Shown here: piece by piece, positions 18,932 to 28,365 of the stretch | Layout of the letters: each line of letters begins with the position of its first letter | Position numbering within the stretch: position 1 is the stretch's first letter | The notes under the pieces: generated by a model | Databases searched by the model: none | Told to the model about the DNA's origin: nothing | The model's input: only the letters and a program-made list of their open reading frames with translations | NCBI RefSeq assembly: GCF_965225875.1 | Contig: NZ_CBDDBS010000001.1 | Coordinates: 620,001 to 684,000 of the forward strand | DNA length: 64,000 bases | Origin: Haliscomenobacter sp965225875 | GTDB lineage: Bacteria > Bacteroidota > Bacteroidia > Chitinophagales > Saprospiraceae | Direction of reading: 5' to 3' | Made by a program: the position numbers and the translations under genes

Positions 18932-18955
18932 GGGCCGACAGCTCGCGCTGCCGGC
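18932..18955 (-). other. Intercistronic GC-rich hairpin
   Basis: GGCCGACAGC and GCTGCCGGCC (one A-C mismatch) form a tight stem with loop TCGC in the 84-bp gap between the second and third giant surface-protein genes. No T-run follows, so RNA processing or stability control is more likely than termination. Confidence 0.55.
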
Positions 18956-18979
18956 CATGGTTAATCGATATGAATGATC

Positions 18980-21900
18980 TTAAGGAAGTTGTTCAACAAA
19001 TAAATCGTAGTTATACAAGTCCATCAAGTTCAGCGTGTAGTTCGTGATGATGTTGGCAAAAATGAAGGCGGGGTCGTTACCACTACCTTGGTATTTCACT
19101 TTGCCATCCATGTTGATGTCGCCAGAGAAATAGCCCAACGCCAAATCGAAGTTGTAAGTACCGCTCACGTTACTTGGGTGGGTCAATACCTGAGACAGTA
19201 TAGTGGCATTGTCATTGCTTGGTCCTTGGTATTTCACTTTCACATCAGCATTGGCATTACCTGCCCAGAGTGCTTTTACCGCGCCGATGGTAATCATTTC
19301 TGCGCCATCATAGCCTGCATTGTTGAACACATTGGCATTACTCATCGTCGTAAAATCAACTACTGTGCCACCAACCGTCAAGGTTTGAGCAGAAGCCGTC
19401 ATCACGCCAAGGTGATTGCGGTGTTTGATGGAAACAAAGAAGCTGGTACCCGCCATATTGGTAAACTCAAGTGGTGAATCACCATCCGTTGGACTTACTA
19501 CATCACCATCTCTTTGTAACAATGCTGCACGTGTTTCAAGCACTACACTTGAGTTAGAAGAACTGCGCAATTCAACAAACACCCAGTCAACAATTGCATC
19601 AGGAGTGCCTGCGTCAGTATTTAACACCAGGTTCGTTGTGCTGGCAGCAGCACCACTACCTGCATGGGCAAACCGTGGGTTACCAGACAAGGTATAAGGA
19701 TCGTTAAGTGGAACGTAGCCGTTCGCCCGCAAATCATCACGCATTACACCCGGGGTCAAAGTACCCAACAAGGCACCCTGGAGAAGTACTTTAGCGCGGA
19801 GGCGACCGTTTTCGTCCACATTCGTTACGGTAACTGCAATGTTCTGTACATCAGTCAATGCACCAGCGTCAGTAACCGTTACTTGTACGTCGTATACGTT
19901 GTTTAAGCCAGCATCAGTTGGGTTTTCAAAATCGCGTCCAGAAATGAAAGCAAGAGCACCTGTATTGGCATCGATCGTGAAGAGCGCTGCATCTGCACCA
20001 CCAGTAATGCTAAACTTGGGCGTACCGTAGGCGTTTTCTGGGTCAGTAGCAGTGACAGTAGTTACTGGCGTAGTATTCTCGGGTATAGAGATGCTAGCAT
20101 TTACCCCAGCACCATTGGATGTAATGGTTGGTGCTTCGTTGACGTTGGTAACGGTTACAGCAATACTTTGTACATCTGTACCACCATTGCCATCAGAAGC
20201 GGTAACCTGTACGTCATAAACATTGTTTGTACCTACGTCGGTTGGGTTTTCAAAATCTGGTGGCGTATTAAAGGTCAACGCACCTGTATTTGGATCAATG
20301 CTAAACTTCCCTGCATCTGCGCCGCCGGTAATGCTGTAGGTAACAGGATTCCCGTCAGGATCAGTAGAAGTTACAGTAGTGACAGCAGTGGTGTTTTCAG
20401 GTACTGAAACAGCAGCACTGTTACCTCCTCCATTTGAAGTAATGATTGGCGCATCGTTGGCGTTGGTAACTGGAACAGTAATGTCCTGTACATCCGTCAA
20501 ACCACCGGCATCCGTTACAGTTACCTGTACAAGATAATTGTTGTCCAAATTGGCATCCGTTGGCACTTCAAAGTCGGGTGCCACCAGGAAGCTCAAAGCA
20601 CCCGTCAGCGGATCAATGCTGAATTTGGCGGCGTCTGCGCCACCGGTAATGCTGAATTTGGGCGTACCGTAGGCGTTTTCAGGATCCGTAGCCGTTACAG
20701 TTGTCACTGCGGTAGTATTTTCAGCAACAGGAATGGTTGCACTTGGCCCAGCGCCGTTGGAAGTAATGGCAGGTGCTTCGTTGACATTCGTAACGGTTAC
20801 TGCAATGCTTTGTACATCAGTGCCACCCAGTGGGTCGGTTGCGGTTACCTGTACATCATAAACATTATTCAGGCCTACGTCGGTTGGATTTTCAAAATCA
20901 GGTGCCACGTTGAACACCAACACACCCGTCATTGGATCAATGCTGAATTTCGCAGCATCCGCTCCACCAGTAATGCTGTAAGTAACCGTTCCATTTTCAG
21001 GATCCGTAGAAGTTACGGTGGTAACTGCAGTGGTGTTTTCAGGTACTGAAACTGAAGCACTATTGCCGCCGCCATTTGAGGTAATCACGGGATTTTCGTT
21101 GGCGTTGGTTACAGGTACAGTGATGTCTTGCACGTCGGTCAAGCCACCTGCATCGGTCACGGTTACCTGCACAAGGTACATGTTATCAGCGTTCGCATCC
21201 GCGGGAACCTCAAAGTCGGGTGCAGTGATGAAGCTTAAAGCGCCTGTAGCGGCATTGATCGTAAATTTCGCAGCATCCGCTCCACCAGTGATGGTAAATT
21301 TAGGTACGCCAAATGCATTCTCAGGATCGGTAGCCGTTACCGTTGTTACCGCTGTAGTATTTTCAGCTACGGGAATCGTAGCCGTTGGGCCACCGCCGTC
21401 GGAAGTAATGGTAGGAGGTTCGTTTACATTTGTAACTGTTACTGCAATGGATTGTACATCCGTGCCACCCAGTGGGTCAGTTGCCGTAACCTGCACATCA
21501 TATATGTTATTCAAACCTACATCTGTTGGATTTTCAAAGTCAGGAGCTGTGATAAAAACCAAAGCACCTGTCATTGGGTCAATGCTAAATTTGGCAGCAT
21601 CTGCTCCACCAGTAATACTATAGGTAACTGTTCCATTTTCAGGATCTAAAGAAGTCACCGTAGTTACTGCGGTGGTGTTTTCAGGTACTGAAATACTGGC
21701 GTTGTTGCCTCCACCATTGGAAGTAATCATCGGGTTTTCATTGGCATTGGTTACAGGTACGGTAATAATTTGTTCGTCGAAAAGCCCACCTGCATCGGTT
21801 ACCCGTACGGTTACAATGTACTGGTTGTCCAAATTGGCATCTGTGGGTACTTCAAAGTCAGGAGCTATCAGAAAGCTCAATGCACCAGTTGTTGCATTGA

Positions 21901-23230
21901 TGCTGAATTTAGCAGCGTCTGCTCCACCGGTGATGCTGAATTTAGGCGTACCATACAAGTTTTCAGGATCAGTAGCCGTCACCGTGGTTACTGCGGTCGT
22001 ATTTTCAGCTACGGGAATCGTCGCAGTTGGGCCTCCACCATCGGAAGTGATGGTAGGTGGTTCGTTGACATTGGTTACTGTAACTGCAATGTTTTGCACA
22101 TCAGTACCACCCATAGGATCGGTTGCAGTTACCTGTACATCATATACATTATTCAGACCTACGTCGGTTGGAATTTCAAAGTCAGGTGCTGTATTGAATA
22201 CCAAGGCACCGGTCATTGGGTCAACGCTGAATTTGGCAGCATCCGCGCCCCCCGTAATGCTATAGGTTACTGTCCCATTTTCAGGATCGGTAGAAGTTAC
22301 TGTTGTGACTGCAGTGGTGTTTTCTGGAATGGAAACCGCAGCATCGTTACCTCCCCCATTGGAAGTAATCACTGGGTTTTCATTGGCGTTGGTTACAGTC
22401 ACTGCAATGTCCTGAATATCCATCAGGCCTCCAGGGTCGGTGGCTTTTACTTGTACATCGTAGACGTTATTCAAGCCAACATCGGTAGGATTTTCAAAAT
22501 CAGGTGGTGTCAGAAAGGTCAACACCCCGGTCGTTGGATTGATGGTAAATTTGGCGGCATCCGCTCCTCCGGAAATGCTGTAAGTCATTACGTCGTTCTC
22601 AGGATCAGAAGCAACTACGGTGGTCACCGCGGTGGTATTTTCTGGCACAGATACACTGGCAGTAGGCCCTCCACCATTGGAGCTAATCACCGGAGGGTTG
22701 TTACACAAAGTTCCGGTATTGTTGTAGTTTCCGATGTAACGCTCATTGGCCAAACCATCGGAAACGGTATTGGAAAAGTCGCCACCGCCCATACCAGCCG
22801 CAGCCGAGTTGGGGTCGCTACCATTGATGAACAAACGCAGCCCATCATAACAACCACCTGTAATGGTAAAGTGGAAAATGAGTTTTTCGACATTCATTAC
22901 CAAGTTCGTGGGCGCACCCAAAGAACCAACCCCGTGGTAATCAAACCCGGGTGTAACCGCAGGTGCAAAAATGAGGGAGTTATCCTGCCAGGCACCAGCA
23001 CTTACACTGGTAATGGTAAAAGCAGCATCGGGCACGATGGCTGGTGCAACAATCGAAATTTGAGAGGGCCCCCAAGCAAAAGTTGCATTGGTAGCTGAGG
23101 GTCGGGCATAAACCTCATAGCGGGCCAGGGGAATATTGTAGCGGAGGGTAAACTCGAGGTTTTGTCCATACAGGACTCCTCCCAGTAATACCAACCCTAG
23201 TGTGGTTAGAAGTTGTAATAATCTTTTCAT
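18980..23230 (-). CDS. Cadherin-repeat surface protein with duplicated dockerin-like C-terminus
   Basis: A 1416-residue secreted protein starting at the ATG at 23230 (signal 'MKRLLQLLTTLGLVLLGG'). Residues about 20-180 match the N-terminal domain of the 13793 gene product. Residues about 180-1140 are nine cadherin-like repeats of 106-108 residues ('PENTTAVTTVTATDPEN', 'GALSF.APDFE.PTD', ending 'VTVTNVNE'), likely calcium-binding. The last ~270 residues are shared with the 23308 gene product: 'RDGDVVSPTDGDSPLEF', 'KHRNHLGVMTAS', then two F-hand-like loops ('NANADVKVKYQG' and 'DINMDGKVKYQG') ending 'NYDLFVEQLP'. There is no canonical T9SS type-A domain. A role in adhesion or matrix formation is inferred from the repeats. 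Confidence 0.9.
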   Translation of the reverse strand: MKRLLQLLTTLGLVLLGGVLYGQNLEFTLRYNIPLARYEVYARPSATNATFAWGPSQISIVAPAIVPDAAFTITSVSAGAWQDNSLIFAPAVTPGFDYHGVGSLGAPTNLVMNVEKLIFHFTITGGCYDGLRLFINGSDPNSAAAGMGGGDFSNTVSDGLANERYIGNYNNTGTLCNNPPVISSNGGGPTASVSVPENTTAVTTVVASDPENDVMTYSISGGADAAKFTINPTTGVLTFLTPPDFENPTDVGLNNVYDVQVKATDPGGLMDIQDIAVTVTNANENPVITSNGGGNDAAVSIPENTTAVTTVTSTDPENGTVTYSITGGADAAKFSVDPMTGALVFNTAPDFEIPTDVGLNNVYDVQVTATDPMGGTDVQNIAVTVTNVNEPPTITSDGGGPTATIPVAENTTAVTTVTATDPENLYGTPKFSITGGADAAKFSINATTGALSFLIAPDFEVPTDANLDNQYIVTVRVTDAGGLFDEQIITVPVTNANENPMITSNGGGNNASISVPENTTAVTTVTSLDPENGTVTYSITGGADAAKFSIDPMTGALVFITAPDFENPTDVGLNNIYDVQVTATDPLGGTDVQSIAVTVTNVNEPPTITSDGGGPTATIPVAENTTAVTTVTATDPENAFGVPKFTITGGADAAKFTINAATGALSFITAPDFEVPADANADNMYLVQVTVTDAGGLTDVQDITVPVTNANENPVITSNGGGNSASVSVPENTTAVTTVTSTDPENGTVTYSITGGADAAKFSIDPMTGVLVFNVAPDFENPTDVGLNNVYDVQVTATDPLGGTDVQSIAVTVTNVNEAPAITSNGAGPSATIPVAENTTAVTTVTATDPENAYGTPKFSITGGADAAKFSIDPLTGALSFLVAPDFEVPTDANLDNNYLVQVTVTDAGGLTDVQDITVPVTNANDAPIITSNGGGNSAAVSVPENTTAVTTVTSTDPDGNPVTYSITGGADAGKFSIDPNTGALTFNTPPDFENPTDVGTNNVYDVQVTASDGNGGTDVQSIAVTVTNVNEAPTITSNGAGVNASISIPENTTPVTTVTATDPENAYGTPKFSITGGADAALFTIDANTGALAFISGRDFENPTDAGLNNVYDVQVTVTDAGALTDVQNIAVTVTNVDENGRLRAKVLLQGALLGTLTPGVMRDDLRANGYVPLNDPYTLSGNPRFAHAGSGAAASTTNLVLNTDAGTPDAIVDWVFVELRSSSNSSVVLETRAALLQRDGDVVSPTDGDSPLEFTNMAGTSFFVSIKHRNHLGVMTASAQTLTVGGTVVDFTTMSNANVFNNAGYDGAEMITIGAVKALWAGNANADVKVKYQGPSNDNATILSQVLTHPSNVSGTYNFDLALGYFSGDINMDGKVKYQGSGNDPAFIFANIITNYTLNLMDLYNYDLFVEQLP
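19810..22697. repeat. Nine tandem ~320-bp cadherin-encoding DNA repeats
   Basis: The minus-strand gene carries nine in-frame units of about 318-324 bp with high DNA similarity. In protein order the types run A A B A B A B A B, where A has 'DPENGTVTYSITGG' and B has 'DPENAYGTPKFSITGG'. The alternation gives a higher-order period of about 640 bp. Such arrays can expand or contract by recombination. Confidence 0.85.
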
Positions 23231-23261
23231 GAAATACAATTTGAGTGGTCAAAAGGAGAAA

Positions 23262-23291
23262 CTTCCCTTTCCCGCAAGCAAGAGAGGGAAG
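23262..23291 (-). other. Intercistronic hairpin
   Basis: Arms CTTCCCT (23262-23268) and AGGGAAG (23285-23291) pair across a 16-nt loop in the short gap between the first and second giant surface-protein genes. There is no T-run. It matches the presence of a hairpin in the next gap of the operon (18932-18955). Confidence 0.35.
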
Positions 23292-23307
23292 CCAATAGCA
23301 GACTTGG

Positions 23308-26300
23308 TTATGGAATTTGCTCAGTGAATAAATCGTAATTGTATAGATCCAGCGCGTTCAATGTAAAGTTGGTAATCAGGTTGAGGAACATGAAGCCAGG
23401 ATCATTGGTCGTGCCCTGGTATTTCACCTTACCGTCCATATTGAGGTCCCCAAAGAAATAGCCTAAAGCAAGATCGTAGTTAAAAACACCCAAGGTGTTG
23501 CCGGGAAAAGTCAGGACTTGACTCAGCACCGTTGCATTGTCGTTGGTTGGGCCTTGATATTTGACCTTTTTATCCGCATTGGCATTTCCTGCCCATAGCG
23601 CTTTGAAACCATTTACGGTAACCATTTCACTGCCATCGTAGCTGAAGGGCGATGAAAAGTTGTATACATCTGCGTCACTCATGGTGCGGAAATCCACAGT
23701 GATTCCAGCCAGCGTAATGGTTCGTTCGGTGGCGGTCATAACCCCAAGGTGGTTGCGGTGTTTAATCGCTACGAAATAACTGTTACCAGCAGTGCCTGGC
23801 AAGACCAATGGAGAAGCTCCATCGGCAGGACTGACTACGTCACCGTCTCTTTGTACCAGTGCTGCACGGGTTTCTACCACTACAGTTGAATCCAGCGCAC
23901 TACGCAGCTCCACAAAAACCCAATCTACAATGGCATCATTTGTACCTGCATTGGCCGATAATACACCGGAGGTGGTAGAAGCAGCGCCACCAGCCCCAGC
24001 ATGTGCAAAGCGTGGATTGCCTGATCCCGTGTAAGGATCATTGAGCGGAATGTAGCTTCCTGAGCGCAGGTTGTCACGCATGACGCCTGGAGTAGGGCTA
24101 TTAAACAAGGCACCTTGTAGCAATACCTTTACTGAAAGCTGGCCATTTTCGTTGACATCTGTAACCGTTACTGCGATGTCCTGAACATCGGTTCCGCCAT
24201 TGGGATCAGTTGCGGTAATTTGAACATTGTAAACATTATCGGTACCTACGTCGGTGGGGTTTTCAAAGTCTTTCGGCACGGTGAAGCTCAATGCTCCCGT
24301 CATTGGATCGATGCTGAACATGGCCCCATCGGGTCCACCCGTGATGCTATAGGTTACAGTACCGTTCTCAGGATCGGTAGAAGTAGCGGTGGTAACCGGC
24401 GTAGTATTTTCCGGTACAGAAACGCTGGCGGTAGGCCCGCCACCATTGGAGGTAATGACTGGAGGCTCATTGACATTGGTGACTGGCACCGTGATGTTCT
24501 GCACATCAGTTAAATTCCCGGCATCGGTTACGGTTACCTGAACTTCGTAGTTGTTATCCAGGTTTGCGTCCGTGGGCGTTTCAAAATCTGGTGCCGACAC
24601 GAAACTCAAGGCACCGGTATTGGGATCAATCGTGAACTTAGCCGCATCCGCTCCTCCGGTAATACTGAACTTAGGCGTACCATAAAGATTCTCAGGATCG
24701 GTTGCTGTTACGGTAGTTACCGCAGTTGTGTTTTCAGGTACAGGAATGTTTGCACTTGCGCCACCACCATTGGAGGTGATTGTAGGCGCTTCATTAACAT
24801 CCGTCACTGTCACTGCGATATTCTGCACATCGGTAGCATTGCTTGGATCAGTTGCGGTGACCTGTACATCGTATACATTATTGCCACCTACATCGGTAGG
24901 GTTTTCAAAATCAGGCGGTGTAATGAAAGTCAAGGCACCTGTCATCGGGTCTATGCTGAATTTGGCAGCATCTGGCCCACCCGTAATGCTGTAAGTTACT
25001 GTACCATTTTCCGGGTCAGTTGCCGTTACGGTAGTTACAGGAGTGGTATTTTCAGGCACAGAAATACTGGCTGTCGGGCCACCTCCATTGGAAGTAATGA
25101 CCGGCGGGCAAGCATTGATGGTCACCGTAACTGCACCAGAAGCGGGGCCATAACAACTATCTACAGTATCATAAAAGAAGGCATAATAAGTTCCAGCGGT
25201 AGCCATTGTGGGCGTAGCATAAGGAGTGCCTGTTGCACCATTATTGGTAAACCACCTTACCGTGGAGTCGGCATTCATTGGTGGAATATTGGTCACCAGG
25301 CTGTTCAAGTTCGCCGTTACGGTCGGACAGGTATTGCTAAGGGTATTTGCACTAAGATTCGGAGCGGTCTGGGGACAACAATCAAGGTTGGCATCATTGG
25401 CTCCACGGGTATCCACAAAAGCGCCATAAACCTGAATGATGTTGATTACGCTGGCCAAGGAGCCCACACTGATTTGAATTTCATCGTAAGGCAAAGTTGT
25501 GCGGAAACCAATATTAAAATCATTAGATCCGGTTAAACTCGCATTTAGTAAGTTCAATACCGCCAGATCCAACAGGCCACTACCAGAAGCGCTTTCTTGA
25601 AACACCCCATTGTTATAGGTCGAAATCGTAATGCTGTTGAACAATTCAAGTTGTAAAATGGTGTTGACATCCCGAATTACAAATCCGGCAGTACTTCCTG
25701 CCGGGAAGGTACTGAGCACGTCTTTTACGGCAATAGAGGCAGGAGATGCAGCACCAACCACCGTGGTAATGGTGGCAAAATCGGTATTGTCAGCGGTGAT
25801 CACGTTAGGTGCATTTTGAACCGAACATGCCACACAAGCCAACCCATCTACCCCTGTACGTGCATCATCAATGATCACTGGAAAATCTGGACTATTGAGG
25901 TAATTGGTTGTGTTACACGCCAAAACAACCGGGCAGAATTTTTCAAAGAATACATTGTATACCCTCGTTATGCCCACATTGACCAAAAGAGTATTGGACA
26001 CACTCAGGCGCACCTCATCAAATGGAGCAGTAGTGACAAAACCTACCGTTCGGCGGCCAGAATTGGTCAACAACCCGGTACTCACCGAAAGTAAAGCGGC
26101 CTGGCCCGTTTGTGATTCCACGGCAACAGGGTTCCCGTTCAAATAAGTAGAAATGGTGATTCCTGCCAGCAAACTGACATCCACCAAAGCGGTATTTTCA
26201 ATGTCAAAAGCAACAAAAGTACCCGCTGGATAATCCGTAAGTTGTTCTTTAACGGAGATACTACCAATAGATCCAACTCCTGCGGTAAGGTTAATTCGGG

Positions 26301-27597
26301 CCGAATTGTTTGGAATATTATCAATGAGGTTATTCGTACTATCCACACTGCACAGTACACAAGCTACCCCTGAGGTGCCCGTTCTGGGGCCGGAGACCAA
26401 CACTGGGTACGTAGGCGTAGCCAATGCGGTAAGGGTGTTACAAGGCAAAGCGGGCCCTGCACAAAAACTTTGAAAAACGGCACCGTATACATTGGTTGTA
26501 CTGGCAACCCCCAACAAATTGGTAACTTCTATTTTTACTTCATCAAAATCGAGGGTGGTGACAAACCCCACGGTTTGTTTGCCAGCCCCGGTCAGCAAGG
26601 AAGATCCCACTGAGACAAGGGTACCTGAATTTGAGGTTTCCCTTGGCGAACCATTTTTGTAAGTCCTGATCGTTATTCCTGACAACAAATTGGCATTGAT
26701 CAAATTAGGATTTGATATATCGAAGCCCGCAAAGGTTCCTGCGGCATAGTCGGTAATTTGATCTTTTACGGCAATAGAACCCGTGGTACCTAAAGCTGCA
26801 GTCAATACGATAGTGGCAAAATCGCTGCTGCTATTGCTAACGGCGTTTTCAACATTGTTGACTGAACAGCCGATACATACGCCTCCGGTAAGGCCAGTAT
26901 TGCTTGTCCCAATGATAGTCGGGTAAGTAGGGTTGTTCATCCGGGTTTGCACATTACAAGCCAGCGAAGGGCCTGCACAATAGCGTTGCACTACCGCGTG
27001 GTAAACAGTCCCGGTAAACAGCAATGCAACCGCAGCTGTGTAAGTAATGCGAATTTCATCAAATGCTCCAACCGTAGTTATAAAACCAAGGGTAGCAGTT
27101 CCGTCCCCATTGACCAGACTAGAGTTCAGCCCCAGTCCAGAGCTTACTACTGTTTGCGACTCCACAAAAGAGCCGTTGTTGTATGTAGATATGACAATGT
27201 TCAGACCTATGCTTACCCCCACTAAACCTGCTGTTCCGATCCGATAACCCGCAAAAGTACCTACCGGGTAAGTGTCGGATACATCCGTATCTACCACACT
27301 CAGTGTAGAACTACAGCCCCCCAGTCCACTTACAAAATTGATTGAAGCAAAGTCGCTCAGGTTGTTATTGCGCAAATTCGCAAGGTTGGTATTGCTACCT
27401 ACACAAGCTAAACCATCCGAAGCAGGGTCGATCACTGAAGAATTCAGTCCGGTAAATGACGAATCAACCCAAGGCATTTTTGTATTGCATGGGTAGTTGC
27501 TCGCACCAAAATTGGCCACAGGCACTCGATCATAGGCTTTGAGCCCGATGATTGAACAAAGCATCAACATCAATGTGTAGAAGTGCTTGGACTGCAT
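23308..27597 (-). CDS. Giant surface protein: four novel ~180-aa repeats, Ig-like, three cadherin repeats, dockerin-like C-terminus
   Basis: A 1429-residue secreted protein starting at the ATG at 27597 (signal 'MQSKHFYTLMLMLCSIIGLKA'); longer in-frame versions use GTG and lack a signal. Residues about 35-760 are four repeats of about 180 residues, each with a Cys-Asn opening, 'ACVxCSV'-like cysteine pair, 'DFATI', 'SIxVKDxLxxYxAGTFAGF', 'ITISTYxNG' and 'VGFxTTxxFDE'; I do not recognise this repeat. An Ig-like segment ('CPTVTANLNSLVTNIPP') follows, then three cadherin units (A B A) and the same ~270-residue C-terminal region as the 18980 gene product, ending 'NYDLFTEQIP'. It is probably the first gene of the three-gene surface-protein operon. 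Confidence 0.88.
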   Translation of the reverse strand: MQSKHFYTLMLMLCSIIGLKAYDRVPVANFGASNYPCNTKMPWVDSSFTGLNSSVIDPASDGLACVGSNTNLANLRNNNLSDFASINFVSGLGGCSSTLSVVDTDVSDTYPVGTFAGYRIGTAGLVGVSIGLNIVISTYNNGSFVESQTVVSSGLGLNSSLVNGDGTATLGFITTVGAFDEIRITYTAAVALLFTGTVYHAVVQRYCAGPSLACNVQTRMNNPTYPTIIGTSNTGLTGGVCIGCSVNNVENAVSNSSSDFATIVLTAALGTTGSIAVKDQITDYAAGTFAGFDISNPNLINANLLSGITIRTYKNGSPRETSNSGTLVSVGSSLLTGAGKQTVGFVTTLDFDEVKIEVTNLLGVASTTNVYGAVFQSFCAGPALPCNTLTALATPTYPVLVSGPRTGTSGVACVLCSVDSTNNLIDNIPNNSARINLTAGVGSIGSISVKEQLTDYPAGTFVAFDIENTALVDVSLLAGITISTYLNGNPVAVESQTGQAALLSVSTGLLTNSGRRTVGFVTTAPFDEVRLSVSNTLLVNVGITRVYNVFFEKFCPVVLACNTTNYLNSPDFPVIIDDARTGVDGLACVACSVQNAPNVITADNTDFATITTVVGAASPASIAVKDVLSTFPAGSTAGFVIRDVNTILQLELFNSITISTYNNGVFQESASGSGLLDLAVLNLLNASLTGSNDFNIGFRTTLPYDEIQISVGSLASVINIIQVYGAFVDTRGANDANLDCCPQTAPNLSANTLSNTCPTVTANLNSLVTNIPPMNADSTVRWFTNNGATGTPYATPTMATAGTYYAFFYDTVDSCYGPASGAVTVTINACPPVITSNGGGPTASISVPENTTPVTTVTATDPENGTVTYSITGGPDAAKFSIDPMTGALTFITPPDFENPTDVGGNNVYDVQVTATDPSNATDVQNIAVTVTDVNEAPTITSNGGGASANIPVPENTTAVTTVTATDPENLYGTPKFSITGGADAAKFTIDPNTGALSFVSAPDFETPTDANLDNNYEVQVTVTDAGNLTDVQNITVPVTNVNEPPVITSNGGGPTASVSVPENTTPVTTATSTDPENGTVTYSITGGPDGAMFSIDPMTGALSFTVPKDFENPTDVGTDNVYNVQITATDPNGGTDVQDIAVTVTDVNENGQLSVKVLLQGALFNSPTPGVMRDNLRSGSYIPLNDPYTGSGNPRFAHAGAGGAASTTSGVLSANAGTNDAIVDWVFVELRSALDSTVVVETRAALVQRDGDVVSPADGASPLVLPGTAGNSYFVAIKHRNHLGVMTATERTITLAGITVDFRTMSDADVYNFSSPFSYDGSEMVTVNGFKALWAGNANADKKVKYQGPTNDNATVLSQVLTFPGNTLGVFNYDLALGYFFGDLNMDGKVKYQGTTNDPGFMFLNLITNFTLNALDLYNYDLFTEQIP

Positions 27598-27877
27598 CAG
27601 CGAACCTTGAATGGTGAAGAGATATGCGCGAGGTCTTTGAAGAGCACAGGGTTGGCTTACCAAAAATGGCAACAAACCTCTCCCGTTCAAAGACTTGAGA
27701 AGATTCAAGTATTTGTAAAATGTTTGCATGTGTGGTCGTCTTAAAAAAAACGTTAAGAGATATATGCGTAAATGCTGCACATGGGATCAGCATTGACAGC
27801 GTATTTTAAGGTTCATTAGGTGCAAATACAACCTAATAAATAGATAATCAGCAATTTGAGAGACAAATAAAACGAGT

Positions 27878-27909
27878 CAAATGTTATCTTGAAAATCGAG
27901 GTAATTCAA
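27878..27909 (-). promoter_or_regulatory. Possible promoter of the giant surface-protein operon
   Basis: On the minus strand TTG (27909-27907), a 20-bp spacer and TAACATTTG (27886-27878) approximate the Bacteroidota promoter, with one extra base inside the -7 box. It would give a leader of about 275 nt. It overlaps the plus-strand coding remnant, which weakens the call. Confidence 0.3.
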
Positions 27910-28043
27910 CAGTTGAGCCAGCCAAAACAATTGATACAGTGTTCAATTGGGGGGCTTTAGTTTTGGCTAGCTCATTGTTATGCGCACTTTTAGCGCACGG
28001 CATTACATACCATCAATGTCTAAGCGCCAATGGTGTCGATTGT

Positions 28044-28086
28044 AATCACTTTGTTAAGCATAGCAAGCTCAACAATCATAGTGATT
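28044..28086. repeat. Imperfect palindrome ending at the in-frame TGA
   Basis: AATCACT (28044-28050) pairs with AGTGATT (28080-28086), and inside it TTGTTAAGC pairs with GCTCAACAA with one mismatch. The stem closes at the first base of the TGA that interrupts the plus-strand coding remnant. It could be an insertion scar or fortuitous coding sequence. Confidence 0.45.
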
Positions 28087-28365
28087 GAGGTGATAACATT
28101 CATGAAACAGATGTTTACAGTGTTCAAAAAAACTTTACGATTACAAATATCGGTAGGACTGCATTAAGATGTAAGGACACTAGCTGTAGTTTTGCTTCTT
28201 TACCAGTTAAGCCAAATAGTAAAGATAATTATTTTAATAGCCTTACTATCAATTTATTAAACCAATGAGATTTAGCACTTTTACGGAAAACTACCCAGCT
28301 TCTTTTTAAGCTGTCTAATTGAATAACTAGGCACCGCCCCTCCCTTTTTACGGCCAATTTGATTT

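Larger units (their letters stand above)
27840..28268 (+). pseudogene. Hidden coding remnant interrupted by one in-frame TGA
   Basis: One plus-strand frame stays open from 27840 to 28265 except for a single TGA at 28086-28088, 140 sense codons in AT-rich DNA where about nine stops would be expected. The first part reads like a membrane segment ('WGALVLASSLLCALLAHG') followed by 'QCLSANGVDCNHFVKHSKL', which recalls the Cys-x6-Cys region of vitamin K epoxide reductases. The second part ('KNFTITNIGRTALRCK', 'SLPVKPNSKDN') recalls DUF1573-type Ig-like domains. There is no in-frame ATG; a GTG exists at 27939. I read it as a decayed gene or two short fused fragments. The similarities are judged by eye and unverified. 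Confidence 0.45.

Noticed and set aside
19810..22697. CRISPR-like array
   Set aside because: Repeat units are ~320 bp, in-frame coding and have no spacers of 30-40 bp, so this is a protein repeat.
21770..23098. 442-codon plus-strand frame with repeating units
   Set aside because: It is the antisense of the cadherin repeat array; its repeats simply follow the DNA period of the sense gene.
27598..27780. N-terminal extension of the giant protein to 27780
   Set aside because: It would start at GTG and place 61 residues in front of a clear signal peptide.
28044..28088. Selenocysteine recoding at the in-frame TGA
   Set aside because: Bacterial SECIS elements lie immediately downstream of the UGA, whereas the hairpin here is upstream, and the residue is not at a known selenocysteine position.
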